Below, piece after piece: positions 1 through 10,804 of a stretch of 64,000 nt of DNA (its first letter is position 1; each line of letters opens with the position of its first letter). The notes under the pieces were generated by a model. The model did not search any database and had not been told where the DNA came from. It saw only the letters and a program-made list of their open reading frames with translations. A program made the translations under genes and the position numbers. The stretch is taken from the NCBI GenBank assembly GCA_002104905.1, contig MCFE01000101.1, positions 1 to 64,000 of the forward strand, written 5' to 3'. Origin of the DNA: Basidiobolus meristosporus CBS 931.73. Lineage: Eukaryota; Basidiobolomycota; Basidiobolomycetes; Basidiobolales; Basidiobolaceae.

Positions 1-844
1 CATTTTTTCTAACCTATCTCACAAATAACTTTGTATGAGTTCAATACTCCTACCTCCCATTTAATAATGGATGATCTCGATCCAATGCCGCTGCATGCTT
101 AACTGATGCAATGCCCGATTACATAAAGACTAATCCGTTCTGATATGCAGAAAGTACGAGATCAATCCAATCCCAGTGCATGACCACTTAGGGTTAGGGT
201 TTAGAAATCAACCATCTTCGCAAGATCTGGAATTGAGGCTTAGATAATTACATAATGAAGGAACAGCCGATCCATGGCATGCTAGGAATATGTAGTTGTG
301 TACCGTAGTGGGGGTATCAATTGATAATGTAGAGTGCGGATAGGTAAATGCTGCTTACAAATCACGCACCATATGGCAGCTGAGACCAACACTATCATTG
401 GCACCTAATTGCAAGGAATTCATGTTGTAACAAATGGATGGAGATCTGCTTTTATAGGAACATCCAAATGTGTCTTTTACTGACACCTGCTCACAAGCCA
501 TAAAGTAGGTGTGCACTACTCAATTTAGGAAGCGTACTTTTTGCCGTTACTGAGATTTTCACGGTGGCTTCCACGTGAGTATTAGTTACCATTAGCCTTA
601 AAAAGGACTCATCTAGAAAAGCGACCAAGTGGTTATGAATGCGTCACCAATTTCTGACAAATCTCTGTCGGCTGTATTGCATGCAGTTAAACTACGTTAC
701 ATGTTTGTGTTTCTATGAACGATTGTGCATGCAAATACTCCTCACCTGACACTACTAGAAATCAATTTGTACAATCGTGCTGACACCGCATTCCAAGCAA
801 TAAGCACACCCACGGGACTCATACTTGACGATAAGAAACATCGT
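1..844. other. Left-edge non-coding stretch
   Basis: I see no convincing gene here. Two tandem TTAGGG units lie at 188-199, too few to call a telomere tract. A CACGTG core occurs near 571-576. Confidence 0.5.
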
Positions 845-1424
845 TTATGAAGGGATATAATAATATAGAAATGAAATTGTAGATATCTTGGAGTAAAAAA
901 ACTCAGGCAGCCAGGATCTTATTGGTATATCACAGTTGCCCTTGACATTGGGGTCATCGTTGATGTCGTAGCAATTCTGGCTAGTGGCCAAAGCATCCCC
1001 TATCAGTATCGGCGCCTCATTATGGGCTGTGTACGTCTTTTGTTCATGGAGGCCAGTTCCCCCAAAAAAATTGTAACACCATACCTCAGCATAGATCTTG
1101 CCATCGCACACCGCATCCTAACATCGCTTGGGGCCTTAGTCGTATGTCCTAGGATTCAGGCGACAACTGTAATCTGTGTAGTAACAGTAATACTTATAAA
1201 CAGTAGCAGTACATGGGCAATGGCTGGCTAGTGGGAAGCTATTGTACTCCTCATTCACCGAAGTTCCGTACGGGACGCTCCATGTTTTGGGGGATTGGCT
1301 ACTATACCAATTCTGGGTATAGCGTTTCGTATACTTTAGACTATGCTGGAAGATCGTATCGGTACCATTGCTAGACGAACCCTGCGACCATCACGATCAG
1401 TAGGCAGAAGTAGTAGGCGGCCAT
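845..1424 (-). pseudogene. Broken secreted Cys-rich protein
   Basis: On the minus strand an ATG at 1424 opens a signal-peptide-like start (MAAYYFCLLIVMVAG), but this frame stops after two more codons. The next frame then reads on for about 80 residues with a Cys cluster (HCPC, then YYCYY, then SC) to a TAA. After nine codons and a further TAG the same frame continues as 88 residues containing VCDGKIYAEVWCYNFFGG and further Cys, ending at 845. Composition and frame continuity across the stops suggest one small secreted protein with a frameshift and two nonsense codons. An alternative is an unrecognised intron structure: a CAG acceptor with a TACTGAT branch-like sequence sits at the frame break. 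I do not recognise the family. Confidence 0.35.
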
Positions 1425-2361
1425 AGTGTAGTGATTTAATGATGGATCTTTGTGCATGGATACTTCGGTTTACAAACCATTCACTGCATGAGAAATGGAT
1501 ACAAGAAGCGCTCGAGTGTAGTATTTCCACCTGACGATGAAAATAGAAGGTCATAACGTAATTGAAGCTCCACTCTCGTTGCTGATAGGAAATCGCATTG
1601 GCTGACTAAACAATAGGCTAGCCGTTGGTTAACCTAATTGCTAATAGAGACTTTCACTTTAGATTCAATGCCAAAAGGCACGACTTGCTATAACTGAATA
1701 CGACGAAAGAGAGCATATATCTTGATCCTCATTTGCTCATCGCTTCAAGAACTACTGGTGAAACGGAAGAGTATGATGCTCTATGTTCCTGTGATGCTGT
1801 TGATTTCTGGTCGTCAATCATCTCGGGCAATCATCTCAAGACGCCCAGTTTTCCGCATCCATCTACCTGCTCAGGCAAATCTGGCTCAGATGACCAATTT
1901 GGGAATTGCCGCATGTGTATTTATTCCTCAACTTCATCACTCTATTGTTTGTTGGTTCTGACTGAGACCTCTACTGAAAATGGGAAACGATGACCTAGGC
2001 TTTTATTCCCTCTTTGATCCATTTCGAAACCAACTACGCGACCATAGCAATTCCCACAATCTCTCTACCTACTGAATCTTCAGCAAATATATTGATTAGA
2101 CTTTTGATGGCTTCGTTGTAAGTATTCCGACCCACAAAGCCTAGAAGTGTCATACATTCTGTCGAATACATCACTTTCATCCCCTAAATTGTATTTACCT
2201 CGTGGCTGAAAATATCTTTAATGCTCATGCTATGTCTGGTACATCAGCTCATGGCTTTAAACAGGTTATTACCCAAAGCACACAATTCATTTTGGTTTTG
2301 AGCAGAAACGGTTGGCAAATATCCCTCTGTTTCTTTGTGGCAACAGGTCGATGCGTTGAAG
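1425..2361. other. Intergenic, no gene seen
   Basis: Only short overlapping frames occur here (for example 1722-1993) with no start context, domain or splice pattern that I can support. The right end is the promoter of the oxidase gene. Confidence 0.5.
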
Positions 2362-2367
2362 TATAAA
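2362..2367 (+). promoter_or_regulatory. TATA box of oxidase gene
   Basis: TATAAA lies 58 bp upstream of the oxidase ATG at 2420, a normal distance for a fungal core promoter with a short 5' leader. Confidence 0.5.
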
Positions 2368-2419
2368 TGCTGCCTCGAACTCAGCTCTCATCCGCACACC
2401 ATCACTAGTTCCACTTACT

Positions 2420-4054
2420 ATGATTCCCACTTTTCTCAAGGCCACTGCCCTCCTGTTGTGCGGCTTTTCATGGGCTTCAGCGAAGGTTGTTACCTACAAT
2501 CTCAACGTCACCCTGGAGGACCATGCTGCCGACTGCTTTAAGCGACCCAGTGTCCTAATCAATGGAGGATCTCCGGGCCCAGAAATCCATGTCCGCAGTG
2601 GAGATCAACTAATAGTCAATTTGCAAAACTCCATGGCCGAAGCAGAATTTACCTTGCATTTCCATGGCATCATTCAACGCGGAACCCCTTACTCCGATGG
2701 AGTTCCGTATCTTACCCAGGCACCCATTGCCCCCGGTGGCAGCTATAAGTATGTCATCAATATTGGGAAGCAAGTGGGGACGTATTTCTATCACTCCCAT
2801 ACTGACGCCTCCGCCACCACCGCTTACGGGGCTCTTATCGTCCACGAGGCTGAAGAAGTGGATTCCCCCTTTGATTACGACGAGGAAAGAGTACTGCTAC
2901 TTGCAGAGGTCTTCCACAAAACCGATGTGGAGATCACCAACGGACTCATGGGCATCCCAAAGCTGGACTCAATTGTTAATCCAGACTCTTTGGTCCTCAA
3001 CGGAAAAACGTTTGCTCAATGGAATTGCACTAGCCAGGGTGTCCGGTGTGACAACACCTGCGAGAGAGAAGTAGTGACGGTAGAACCAGGAAAAACCTAC
3101 AGGTTTCGGATCATTAACGCCGCATTTAATCGAGTTCTTTCGTTTGGGATTGAAGGGCATCTCCTGACAATTATAGAAGCGGATGGCTCTTATGTTGTGG
3201 CCACCCCAGTGGACCAGTTGCATATTTCCCCGGGGCAGAGATACTCGGCCATAGTTCACACCCACCATCAATCTGGGAATTTCTATATGAAATCGGAATT
3301 AATTGGGCCAACCCCGGCGCCGAACAATGGTTTAGGAATTTTGCATTATGCAGATGCAGTGAAACCTGATACCAGAGCATCCAACCCAGTAGTCAATGTA
3401 CCTGCCGTACGTAGCCCGAAGTATTTGGAGGAGTTTGACCTTTTCAAGCCTCTCCCAGGTGCCCCCAGTCATAGCGAAGTGCCATTTCCTGAGCATTACG
3501 ATCGGGAGATCGTGATTGAGATCAGAGACTCCGGAGATCGGTCGTTTTTGAACGGTGTGTCATACCAAGTGCCAGCAGGGAACATGTTGCAGGCATTGCT
3601 CTCAGGGAAGCGATCCACTCACCCGGACTACCGGAAAGCCATCATGAACGGTGGATATGATGCTGTGAGGGAATCGTATCCCATTCGTTATGGCGAGGTG
3701 ATTCAGGTGGTACTTCAAAACACTTACTTGAAGGGGGCTGAGGTGTGCCTGACCCACCCGTTCCATTTACACGGTTATTCGGTCTACGATCTAGGCGGAG
3801 GATACGGCAAGTATGATGCGCAAAACGCTAGTCTTGCCATTCAGCGGATCAAGAATCCACTCTACCGGGATGTGGTGAATGTTTACGGGGAGCCAGGCAC
3901 TGGCTCGTATGGAAATCCTTGCGGCTACCGGGTGATCCGATTTGTGGCTGACAATCCTGGGGTTTGGTTATTCCATTGTCATATCACTCCTCACATGATG
4001 CAGGGCATGCAAACATTATTTGAGACTGGAGTCGAGAAACTTGCCTCTCTTTGA
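2420..4054 (+). CDS. Secreted laccase-like multicopper oxidase
   Basis: Intronless, 544 aa. Multicopper oxidases couple one-electron oxidation of phenols, ascorbate-like substrates or metals to four-electron reduction of O2 to water. All four copper motifs are visible: LHFHG (H80, H82), YFYHSH (H125, H127), THPFHLHG (446-452) and LFHCHITPHMMQGM with Cys520. The HCH-x3-H-x3-GM arrangement gives a Met at the type-1 axial position, as in many low-potential laccases. A signal peptide (about 1-21, cleaved after WASA) predicts secretion. The three-cupredoxin layout and length are normal for fungal laccases and ascorbate-oxidase-like enzymes. The ATG is the first in frame after the TATA box. The exact substrate (laccase, ferroxidase or ascorbate oxidase) cannot be told from sequence; no C-terminal membrane helix is present, which argues against a Fet3-type ferroxidase. 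Confidence 0.9.
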   Translation: MIPTFLKATALLLCGFSWASAKVVTYNLNVTLEDHAADCFKRPSVLINGGSPGPEIHVRSGDQLIVNLQNSMAEAEFTLHFHGIIQRGTPYSDGVPYLTQAPIAPGGSYKYVINIGKQVGTYFYHSHTDASATTAYGALIVHEAEEVDSPFDYDEERVLLLAEVFHKTDVEITNGLMGIPKLDSIVNPDSLVLNGKTFAQWNCTSQGVRCDNTCEREVVTVEPGKTYRFRIINAAFNRVLSFGIEGHLLTIIEADGSYVVATPVDQLHISPGQRYSAIVHTHHQSGNFYMKSELIGPTPAPNNGLGILHYADAVKPDTRASNPVVNVPAVRSPKYLEEFDLFKPLPGAPSHSEVPFPEHYDREIVIEIRDSGDRSFLNGVSYQVPAGNMLQALLSGKRSTHPDYRKAIMNGGYDAVRESYPIRYGEVIQVVLQNTYLKGAEVCLTHPFHLHGYSVYDLGGGYGKYDAQNASLAIQRIKNPLYRDVVNVYGEPGTGSYGNPCGYRVIRFVADNPGVWLFHCHITPHMMQGMQTLFETGVEKLASL

Positions 4055-4723
4055 TCAATAAAATCCGCGACATGTGAAATCGCTTGATACATATTGGGGT
4101 GGTTATTGATATCGTGTTATTGATATCGTCTTTCTCTGGTGAATTTCATATCCCGCTGCAAGGCACGTGATTCTGGTTGGGTATGCTGAAAGACCGAAAA
4201 AAGGGATCCTAACGCTGGGTAGTGTTGCGTAATGTTGGGTTTCTTATTGTTAAATCAAATCTCCAATCCTGTGTGTATAATTCACATATATATTATATAG
4301 AATTATCGAGGTTGCTCATAAATCCTAGCCCTGAAAGATTCTTGGCCAAGTGCAAGCCTATACATTCCACCAATTGTTAGGAGGAGCAGTATAGTAATGC
4401 AGTACTTGGAAATGCATGACAGCCAACCCATAGCTAAGCAATATAAAGCCGATATTCCACAGTTACGCAATATTAAACTAACGCATTTCACAATTCTCAT
4501 CAACATGTGGCAAATCGTAGAATAAATGCACTGAATGTGTGCAACGGCAATAGTAAACTTAATATAAACAGCCCTCTCTCTTCATCCTTATTTCCTAGGT
4601 GAGCTGATTGGTGGAGACCTCCAACTAATAAAATCAATTGAAACATTATATTACGAATATAGCATCCTCTCTACCTTACCCAGATTTCTCTTTATCTTTG
4701 AATTCAAACACCAGACGTTCACG
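4055..4723. other. Intergenic between oxidase and V-ATPase gene
   Basis: An AATAAA polyadenylation-like hexamer occurs just after the oxidase stop (about 4058). A 67-codon minus frame at 4303-4506 is hydrophobic but has no supporting features. I see no gene. Confidence 0.5.
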
Positions 4724-5402
4724 ATGGCCACCCCGTCCGAATATTGTCCTGCTTTTGCTCCCTTCTTTGGCTTTGCAGGAGTGTTCTCTGCCATGGCGTT
4801 AAGCTGTAAGCCTTTCAGTTCCATTTCAGAGTAGCGAGTACTTAGCATTTCTCTTTAGCTGCCGGTGCTGCTTATGGTACAGCAAAAGCCGGGATGGGTA
4901 TTGCTGGCATGGGTACTTTCCGCCCGGAATTAATCATGAAGGTACGCCATGATAACTGCCGAATCGCGAGAGGGTTTTAATGTTAATGAATTTCAATGCC
5001 TAGTCTCTCATTCCAGTAGTAATGGCTGGTATTATTGCCGTGTACGGATTGGTCACTTCAGTATTAATTTCGGGTAGCAGTAAGTGTTAATCTGGGAAGG
5101 CTGTTTGTTACGAAACAATATGAGTAACTGCTTTCCATTCGATAACAGTGAGCCCCACCGATAAGTATTCCCTGCTTTCCGGGTTCGTTCACATGGGCTC
5201 AGGGCTTGCGGTTGGTAGCACTGGCCTCGCTGCTGGTTATACTATCGGTATTGTAGGAGATGCTTGTGTTCGCGGATACGCTTTTCAGCCACGTCTCTTT
5301 GTCACCATGGTGTTGATTCTTATTTTCGCTGAAGTCTTGGGTCTCTACGGGCTTATTGTTTCACTTATCATGAACACCAAGGCCGACAACAATTTTTGCT
5401 AA
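4724..5402 (+). CDS. VMA3: V-type H+-ATPase subunit c (proteolipid)
   Basis: Four exons: 4724-4805, 4859-4941, 5004-5079 and 5149-5402, joining to 164 aa, the usual subunit c length. The protein forms the c-ring of the vacuolar proton pump in endomembranes. Diagnostic stretches are FFGFAG near the N-terminus, [32 protein letters not shown] and [19 protein letters not shown]; the proton-carrying glutamate is E142 in the fourth helix. Four hydrophobic helices are apparent. Introns are 53, 62 and 69 nt with GTAAG/GTACG donors. A VMA11 (c') paralogue is hard to exclude, but the sequence fits c best. The gene is followed on the same strand by the G3BP-like gene after 500 bp. Confidence 0.93.
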
Positions 5403-5903
5403 GCTCTTCTAGTATAACCACCCTGCCTCGACTTTCATCCCGCCCCCTTTCCCAAGCACACTATTATGTATTGCAGTAAGATAGCACACACCGCTGCACC
5501 GGATTCCCGTTATCTAATCACAATAAAAGTCTTTTCTAGAACCTAGTTCCCACTGCAATCACAATTGCTGGTGGTCGGGCTTCTCTGCATCCATCACCTA
5601 GCCATGTTTAAATCGTTCGTTAGTGAGCAGGATACAAAGCGCGAGTATTTTTTAATCATTACAACTCCATGGACCATCAACCATCATACATCATCCAATA
5701 CCCCTCACCCCTCGGATCCCTGGCATTTTCATCCGACTATTTTGGATCCTACGCATGGTGATTGAGGTTAACTCTTTAATTTCAAGGAAATACGTGGGGA
5801 TTGTCAGTTTTGTATACTACTAGGTACAGCATATTGCGGTCCGCCTTTTTCGTGTATCGGCAACTCACAACAGTGATTCCCTCTTCTTTTCTCACCTTAG
5901 GAA
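5403..5903. other. Intergenic
   Basis: This is 3' flank of the V-ATPase gene and promoter region of the G3BP-like gene. A 66-codon plus frame at 5565-5765 has no support. Nothing else is seen. Confidence 0.5.
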
Positions 5904-7574
5904 ATGACTGCGACAACCAATAACGCTGATACCGCCAACCCCCCTCAGAAAATCGAGTCCTACGAGGTGGGTTGGATGTTCGTTCAAGAGTACTACACTT
6001 TCTTGAACAAGGATCCATCTCGCCTCCATTGCTTCTACAATAAGAAATCCACCATGATACACGGTATCGAGGGGGAACAAGTGAAGCCGTACCATGGACA
6101 ACAGGTAGGTTTCGCCAAAAGCAGGGCTAGGGGCGCATCTTTCTTTGGTCAAGACTAAGCGTTTATTTCTTTTGATAAAAAGGAGATCCACTCGAAGATT
6201 CTCGAGCTTGCCTTTGATGATTGCCGAGTTTTGGTGTCTAGCGTCGATAGTCAGGCCTCGCTTAACGGTGGCATCATGATTCAGGTGCTGGGTGAGATGT
6301 CGAACAAAGGGGGCCCTTCCCAGAAATTCGCCCAGACCTTTTTCCTTGCCGAACAGCCCAACGGCTATTTCGTACTCAACGACATCTTCAGATTCCTGAA
6401 AGAGGAAATCGATGAAGAACTAGATTACGAGACTGATATTGTTGAAGATCCCTCTAAAGCTAGCCAACCTCCCACCACCACCGCCGCCGCCGAAGCTCCT
6501 CCTACTGAACCGACTCCTATTGCTGAACCTGTTCTTGATACCAAACCCACAGTGGCAGTGGAGGAGCCTTCAGCTGTAGAGCCAGCTGCTGCCGCCGTCG
6601 TTGAAGAGAAATTGGAACCTCAAACCGATGCCACCGATGAACCAGCTGACAACAAGGCTCCCAAACCCACTGAGGCCAATGGTACCACCGAGCAATCACC
6701 AACCACCCCAGCGGAGAAGGCATCCGAGTCGGCCAAACCGGATATCACCGAAAAGGAGCAACCTGCAGCTGCTCCATCAACTGAAGCTAAGCCAGCATTT
6801 AAATCCTGGGCCAATCTAGCAGCAAACGGTCGTGATAAGTGGGGTAGCCAGGTAGCAGATATTCGCGGTACAGTCTCCTCAGTCAGCGGTCAAAAGCCTC
6901 AACCAAATCAGCCTACCACTCAGCAACAGCCAGCACAGAACCAATCTCCTCAACAGCCGCAGCCAAGCCAGCCCACTCCACAACCAACTGCGCCATCCAC
7001 CCAACAACAACCTGCCCAGCCACAGCGCAACGTCCGTCAGGAGAATTCGTTCAATAGAAGCAACGGCTACAAACAAGGTAAGGACGGAAGCGATGTTGTT
7101 TGCAACCTGCGTGCACCACCCTAACCAACATTTCCCTGACGGTCAGACGAGAACCTATCTGTGTTCGTCAAGGGTGTCCATGAAGGTATGACTCAGGAAA
7201 TGTTCAAGGCGTCCTTCAGCTCCGTAGGCACTGTGAAAGCCGTCGACGTCATCGTTCCCAAGGTACCTCTTTCTAATCACCCCCTGCACACCCCGCCCGA
7301 CCAGGCTAATCCTTTCCCCCAGAATTGCGCATTCGTGGAATTTACCACCAGCGAAGCATACAAGAAGGCCATCGCACAGAACATCTTCGTGGTGAATGGA
7401 CAAAATGTGTACGCCGAGGAACGCCGCAAGAACCCTCGCCAATCCGGCCGTCCCAACTACAACCAGGGGGAGCGACGTGGCGGCTACCACCAGAATGGTG
7501 AGCGTGGCGGTCGTCGAGGCCGCGGAGGAAGGCCATTCAACAAAGCACCCGTAGACAAGCACATCAAGCAATGA
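5904..7574 (+). CDS. G3BP/Nxt3-like NTF2-RRM-RGG RNA-binding protein
   Basis: Four exons, 5904-6104, 6183-7077, 7147-7262 and 7323-7574, give 487 aa. G3BP-family proteins (Bre5 in budding yeast, Nxt3 in fission yeast) nucleate stress granules and act as cofactors of the Ubp3/USP10 deubiquitinase. An N-terminal NTF2-like domain (about 18-140) starts at VGWMFVQEYYTFLNKDP and ends near FRFLKEEIDEE. A long Pro/Ala/Glu/Gln-rich disordered linker follows (about 150-360), with the conserved piece KSWANLAA. The RRM (about 367-440) has RNP2-like LSVFVKGV and RNP1-like NCAFVEFTT, and the tail is RGG-rich (RGGRRGRGGR). The third intron (7263-7322) is 60 nt without stops in frame, so its retention would insert 20 residues within the RRM; I treat it as an intron because it splits the RRM between strands and has GT/CAG ends. 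Confidence 0.88.
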
Positions 7575-7955
7575 AGAACCGAATCCGGGAATACTCACCT
7601 CCGCATGATATCCTCCTCGACTTCCCTTCACCCACTCTAATGTTCAGATTCTTGGTTAATTTAAATTAAAAATGATGTATAATTACGGTCGAGCGTTGGA
7701 GGGGTTGCGGTTGGGTGCACCTGCAGGAAGATCAGTGATGAATGGTCAATTGGTCCGTTATTATCATTGCTTTATGAATAAATAAACAAAATGAAGCTTG
7801 GGAAGGGGAGGGGAAGTGAGTGATTAATCGATAGAAGAGATTCGAGTCATTCGACGTCGTCGTTGCTCGCTATTAGCCGATTCGGTGGAGTACATGTGTT
7901 CCCAGATTAGACGGGAGTGTTGAGGATGTTTAACTAAAAGGGAACAATCTACTAC
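7575..7955. other. Convergent intergenic region
   Basis: This lies between the 3' ends of the G3BP-like gene and UTP15. It is AT-rich with AATAAA-type hexamers near 7776-7787, compatible with shared 3' processing signals. No gene is seen. Confidence 0.5.
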
Positions 7956-9802
7956 TTAATGGCCATTCACCTGAGGGGCTGGCATGTTCGGAACCTTGGA
8001 GGATGCTTTCGAGAACAGCATGTCCAACGATCCAATCACCTTCATCAGATCCTTCTGGAAGCTGATTTCCTTCTTGACTCGGTCGTTCAGGCTCTGGAAG
8101 AGCTCATCGATCAGTGGCGACTGGCCGAGCACTACACTGTACATGTCCAGGATCACGTTGGCCACGTCCACCAGCAGGCCGGTGTATCTGGGATGGGTGA
8201 TGTTCTTCACTAAGAACTGGACGATTGGCTCCAGGGAAATGTCGTCTCTTCCTTGGAGAGAACTACGAAGGCCATCACGGTGTACGAGTTCTTCAAGGAG
8301 CGAGATGACGATCAAGGGATTACGGTTCTTGCTCAACACAGCGTCCAGTGCGTTGGAGTATTGGAAAGCTTTGAGGTATTTGTCGTAATCGGTCAACTTC
8401 TTTCTCTTCATGGTCTCCACTTTGAAGTCCTCCTGCGTTGGCGTGTATCCCTTGCCACGAACAAAGTATTGGTATGTGCCACCGTTGAATTGCTCCGTGC
8501 GACGATTCATGAAGGTTTCCTGAGGCTTGACTACTCTTTGGCGAATGGAGAGAAGTCCACTGGCCATACCAGCCACCAAGTGCGTGTCATCGGGAGATAA
8601 GGCAACGCTGAGAATTGGGGCGGGATATTTGACGCTGTGAACGACCTTGTAATCCTGGACATTGTACACCTTCACATGGTGGTCGAGTGATCCGGTAATA
8701 AGACGAGAGTAGGAGCCATCGAAGCACATGGAGGTGACGGTTTTCTGATGGTTGGTGAGCGACTGGAGAGTACGTCCACCGGCGAGTAAATCGAAGATCT
8801 TCACGTTGGGACCACCAGCAGATACGACCAGACCACCGCCTGGGAACATCAGCACATCCTCGACCGGCTCGCCGTGGTTCATAGACATGGCGCACTCGTT
8901 TGATCTCAAATCCCACAGCTTCACTGTGCGATCGTATGAACCGGATAGAACGAGGTTGGGGTTGTCCATACTTACAACTCCGGCACGTACATAATCCTAC
9001 ATTGGAGCAAGCCGCTTGGTTAGAATAGCTCCGCACTGATGCAGCTCTGAACAATCCAACGGTACCGTATGGTCATCGAAGATCGACACCGCCGTTTCAC
9101 TAGGGATGTCCCACACACGGACAGTTTTATCATCAGAGGCGGAGAGGATTTGGGTGTTGTTGGGGGAGAATTTGGCCACGTGCACTGGACTGGGAAAACG
9201 AGTTGGTCAATGTTTGGGACGTGGGTGGGTGGGTGAGCGGGGTTTCGCTTACTTCTCGTGTCCGTTGAAAGTTCTAAGAATGGCGCGACTGTTCACATCG
9301 AAAACCTGAAAGACAAAGACGAAATGCACATCAGTGACTGGTGCGAGGGGCGCTCTCCAAGGGTAGGGATACGATGCCCACCTGAACTGTTCCGGTGCCG
9401 TCACCAGAGACGATCAATTTGCCGTCATTTCTGAAAGATCCGCTGTATGCGGTGTCCTTGAAACGAGAAATGGTCTTCTTGACGCTGTGGGTCTTGGAGC
9501 TGTAAACCTGCACACGTGCAGAGGAGGTGACGGCGAAATCATAGGGAGCTACAGGCGAAAAGTTGATGGAGGTGACCGAAGCGTACTCTTTGATAAGGAT
9601 GGGCGACTAAACAAAACGGGAAGCAATTAACAAGGGCAAAACAGGTAGGCCGAGGGAGGATCCCGAATCTATCCCACACGTCCGCTCGCCAACACCAAGG
9701 GAACCGCCAAGTTACCTTGAATTTCCTCCAGTAACGTGCTTCGGGGGTCTTTCTGTTGGGTAATCTAGGGAACTTTTTGACGGCGATTTTTTTGTACTCC
9801 AT
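7956..9802 (-). CDS. UTP15: U3 snoRNP / SSU processome protein UTP15
   Basis: Five exons on the minus strand, 9802-9716, 9606-9382, 9305-9253, 9189-9066 and 8996-7956, give 509 aa (human UTP15 is about 518). UTP15 is a WD40 protein of the t-UTP/UTPA complex that loads early on nascent pre-rRNA in the nucleolus and supports rRNA transcription and 18S processing. The start MEYKKIAVKKFPRLPNRKTP followed by ARYWRKFK matches the family N-terminus. WD40 repeats include VRVWDIP, LSGSYDRTVKLWDLRS, LLVSAGG-like GLVVSAGGPNVKIFDLL and LITGSLDHHVKVY. The C-terminal UTP15_C region begins near YDKYLKAFQYSNALDAVL and ends with the conserved KEISFQKDLMKVIGSLDMLF. The gene diverges from the mitochondrial uL23 gene across 355 bp. 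Confidence 0.92.
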
Positions 9803-10157
9803 ATTCTATGTAAGGTGAGAAGCACTCCGTTTAATATATAAAAACACTCTATAAAAGAAAGAAAAATATATAAAACAAAGAAAGTGCCGCTGCCGATGGC
9901 AACTTGCTTTTCCTACCGAGGCGATCAATAAAAAAAAGAAAAAAAACGCAAGTCAGAAAAAAAGCGCTAACCACGAATGCGAAGTGTGATTAGTTTTGTG
10001 CGATGGTGATTAACGGATCGGCTCAGTGACTGGGGGCTCGAGGGCCAAAATTTTTATCATTTCAACCACTTCTCCATCTCGAAAGCACTTTGCTCTTTCA
10101 GTTGATTTTGGTGAATCCCATTCATATATCCCGCACTCTTTCGAAGCCATTCATACC
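9803..10157. other. Divergent promoter region UTP15 / uL23m
   Basis: A 355-bp spacer between two divergently transcribed ribosome-related genes. It contains purine-rich (A/G) tracts at about 9853-9965. No TATA box is evident, and no gene. Confidence 0.5.
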
Positions 10158-10574
10158 ATGTCAAACATCAGCAGAAAGATTTTCGGCAACAAGCAAATCT
10201 TCTTTCCAAGCGTGATCTTCAAGGTGGTGCGCTCCAACCTTCCTCCCAATCAAGTCGCTTTTCGTGTCCCACCAAAGGTCAACAAATTAGATATCAAAGA
10301 CTATCTATCCCACGTTTACAAGCTGGACGTGGTGAATGTACGTACCGTCAACTATGAGGGTAAGATGAAGATGGACGCCAGAATCGGGCGTAGAGTCCGT
10401 GACAAAGACTGGAAGAAGGCCATCGTTACCATTGGCACCGACTTCGAGTACCCTGCCAAACCCAACTTGGACGACTTTGGCAAGGAGACCCATCAAGAAC
10501 AAGTCACCCACCGCGCTAGAAAGCTGAAGGGCTGGAGAATGAGAGCCCCTAGAGTAGCGCCCAAGAGCGAATAG
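10158..10574 (+). CDS. MRPL23: Mitochondrial ribosomal protein uL23m (MRPL23/MRP20)
   Basis: Intronless, 138 aa from the ATG at 10158. The uL23 protein sits at the polypeptide exit tunnel of the mitochondrial large subunit. The family pattern is clear: an N-terminal KQIFFPSVIFKVVRSNLPP strand, then QVAFRVPPKVNKLDIKDYL, HVYKLDVVNVRTVNYEGK, and the basic KMKMDARIGRRVRDKDWKKA loop. The open frame continues upstream to 10026 and could add up to 44 residues; I prefer 10158 because it begins right before the conserved segment and has an ATG, but an upstream start with a longer targeting peptide is possible. A short basic tail (HRARKLKGWRMRAPRVAPK) ends the protein. Confidence 0.88.
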   Translation: MSNISRKIFGNKQIFFPSVIFKVVRSNLPPNQVAFRVPPKVNKLDIKDYLSHVYKLDVVNVRTVNYEGKMKMDARIGRRVRDKDWKKAIVTIGTDFEYPAKPNLDDFGKETHQEQVTHRARKLKGWRMRAPRVAPKSE

Positions 10575-10804
10575 ACTGTTCCCCCTTTACCCACCCTCAC
10601 TCATTATTTCTTATATCTTTCTTGCATGTTCCTCTCTTTCAAGAGTCATTGTGATTAAAGCAATCAAACTAGCATTTCAAGTACAAATTCCGTGCTATCC
10701 AAGCGGCACCTTAATTTATCCAAGATCCCGGATAAATAGGATGGATAGAATGTGGCGTTTCCAATACGGCTACAGCTCTGCATCAAGTGTGTAAGCTCCT
10801 TGCT

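Noticed and set aside
188-199. Telomere repeat (TTAGGG)2
   Set aside because: Only two units, interstitial; expected by chance and not evidence of a chromosome end.
1722-1993. Overlapping plus frames left of the oxidase gene
   Set aside because: Two competing short frames, low-complexity Ser content, no supporting signals.
4303-4506. Hydrophobic minus frame between oxidase and V-ATPase genes
   Set aside because: 67 codons in AT-rich DNA with no signal beyond hydrophobicity, no splice partners and no TATA.
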